A stretch of DNA of 64,000 nucleotides, taken from positions 248,001-312,000 of the forward strand of contig NZ_JARXHX010000002.1 of the NCBI RefSeq assembly GCF_031127835.1. The letters run 5' to 3'. Shown one piece after another: positions 63,272-64,000 of this stretch. How positions within the stretch are numbered: the stretch's first letter is position 1; each line of letters starts with the position of its first letter. The translations under genes and the position numbers were made by a program. The notes beneath the pieces were generated by a model. It did not search any database. It was not told where the DNA came from and worked only from the letters and a program-made list of their open reading frames with translations. The stretch comes from Pelagicoccus sp. SDUM812002 (lineage in GTDB: Bacteria > Verrucomicrobiota > Verrucomicrobiia > Opitutales > Opitutaceae).

Positions 63272-64000
63272 TTACTTCGAGAGGAGGCGGGCCATGCCTT
63301 CGGCCATATTGATACGGGGGCGGTAGCCGAGGTCACGTTGGGCGGCGGAGATGTCGAACCAGTGGTCCTTGGCGAGTTCGCTGGCGACAAAACGTGTCAT
63401 GGGGGGCTCGCCGTGGAGGCGGAGGAGTTTCCAGAGGGTCTCCATGACTGCTCCGATGCGGCGGGCGTTGGGGAGGCTGATGCGGCGGTGGACCCGGGGT
63501 ATGTCGTGACTTTCGAGCAGCTCGTTGATCCATTCCCAGAGTTTGACGGGTTCGCCATTGGAGATGAAGTAGGCTTTGCCGCCTGGGTTGTGCTCGGTTC
63601 GGTCGAGGGCAGCTTCGGCGAGCAGGTGGGCGTCGACGACGTTGTCGACGTGAGTGAGGTCGACGCGATTGTCGCCATCGCCTACGATGCGGAGCTTGCC
63701 AGCCCGAGCGCGTTCCACGACGCGAGGGACGAGGTTCGTGTCGTCGTTGCCCCAGATAAGGTGGGGGCGCAGGGCCACGGTTTTGAGGTGGCCGGGCGGC
63801 AAGTCATGAGCGGCGAGAACTGCTTTTTCGGCAATGACTTTCGTAGTGGGATAAGGGCACGGGATGTTTTCTCCGTAGGGGAGGGATTCGTCTTGGCCGG
63901 CGATACTGCGGCCGTTGAAGACAACGGAAGGAGTGGAGGTATAGACAAGTTTTTTGACCTCGAAGTCACGGCAGCCATTGATGATGGCTTGGGTGCCTTC
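63272..64000 (-). CDS. NAD-dependent epimerase / 3-beta-HSD-like protein, 5' end cut by window
   Basis: The frame is open to base 64000, so the N-terminal nucleotide-binding part is missing. The visible 242 residues contain VKKLVYTSTPSVVFNGRSIA (strand with the catalytic Thr/Ser), GENIPCPYPTTKVIAEKAVL (Tyr-x3-Lys pair), then ALRPHLIWGNDDTNLVPRVV and GDGDNRVDLTHVDNVVDAHL, typical of 3-beta-hydroxysteroid dehydrogenase/isomerase-like epimerases. A TTG at 63802 is only an internal codon. Substrate not readable; in these bacteria it may be a sterol-like or sugar-nucleotide compound. Confidence 0.85.
   Translation of the reverse strand, partial: EGTQAIINGCRDFEVKKLVYTSTPSVVFNGRSIAGQDESLPYGENIPCPYPTTKVIAEKAVLAAHDLPPGHLKTVALRPHLIWGNDDTNLVPRVVERARAGKLRIVGDGDNRVDLTHVDNVVDAHLLAEAALDRTEHNPGGKAYFISNGEPVKLWEWINELLESHDIPRVHRRISLPNARRIGAVMETLWKLLRLHGEPPMTRFVASELAKDHWFDISAAQRDLGYRPRINMAEGMARLLSK

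Overview
The window looks like a chromosomal segment of a marine-type Verrucomicrobiota bacterium, most likely Opitutae (a Pelagicoccus-like lineage). This is inferred from the gene mix, not from a marker gene: TonB-dependent receptors (one paired with a secreted beta-helix protein), a DUF6807/PmoA-type lipoprotein, a YfiR-family protein joined to a hybrid sensor kinase, an MGH1-type glucosidase, a full Psp stress module and the paired radical-SAM/uracil-glycosylase repair genes. No rRNA, tRNA, CRISPR array or intact insertion sequence was seen. Both ends cut a gene: a TonB receptor at the left, a sugar-nucleotide-type epimerase at the right.

Layout. 0-5 kb: TonB receptor, beta-helix secreted protein and a small anchored protein. 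5-7.8 kb: metK-ahcY operon of the activated methyl cycle, with a structured leader and a strong terminator. 7.8-15.2 kb: three co-directional nucleic-acid repair genes (Lhr-like helicase, radical SAM protein, DUF4130-UDG fusion). 15.2-18.6 kb: a coupled pair (small membrane protein plus alpha/beta-hydrolase-like protein) and the psp stress module, with pspF divergent from pspABC. 18.6-22 kb: a secreted unknown and a large glucosidase, preceded by a decayed LysR gene. 22.5-24 kb: selO.

23.9-26.8 kb is a decayed accessory segment: one intact VOC protein and three broken genes, all on the minus strand, bounded by imperfect inverted copies of a ~44 bp sequence. 26.8-33 kb returns to housekeeping: periplasmic TonB-C protein, Smr, response regulator, DtxR/MntR regulator with RmuC, methionine aminopeptidase and a MYG1-type protein. 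33.2-36.8 kb holds two related membrane coiled-coil proteins of unknown function and a PGAP1-like hydrolase.

37-41.8 kb: TonB receptor convergent with a YfiR-hybrid kinase pair. 41.9-48.7 kb: a tightly overlapped RND efflux operon (adaptor, pump, TolC) with a DUF6807 lipoprotein gene at its end and a palindromic control region at its start. 48.9-54.7 kb: amidohydrolase, COG0523 metal chaperone divergent from an M16 zinc protease across a 19 bp palindrome, and a small unknown. 54.7-64 kb: SNF2 helicase, a large Sel1-repeat protein, lipoate-ligase-like protein, an RmlD-like reductase, SixA phosphatase and the epimerase.

A family of short imperfect palindromes (core GGACGG...CCGTCC) recurs between genes. 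Starts were chosen by eye from ribosome-binding sites, signal peptides and overlaps. No database search was possible, so family names rest on recognised motifs.
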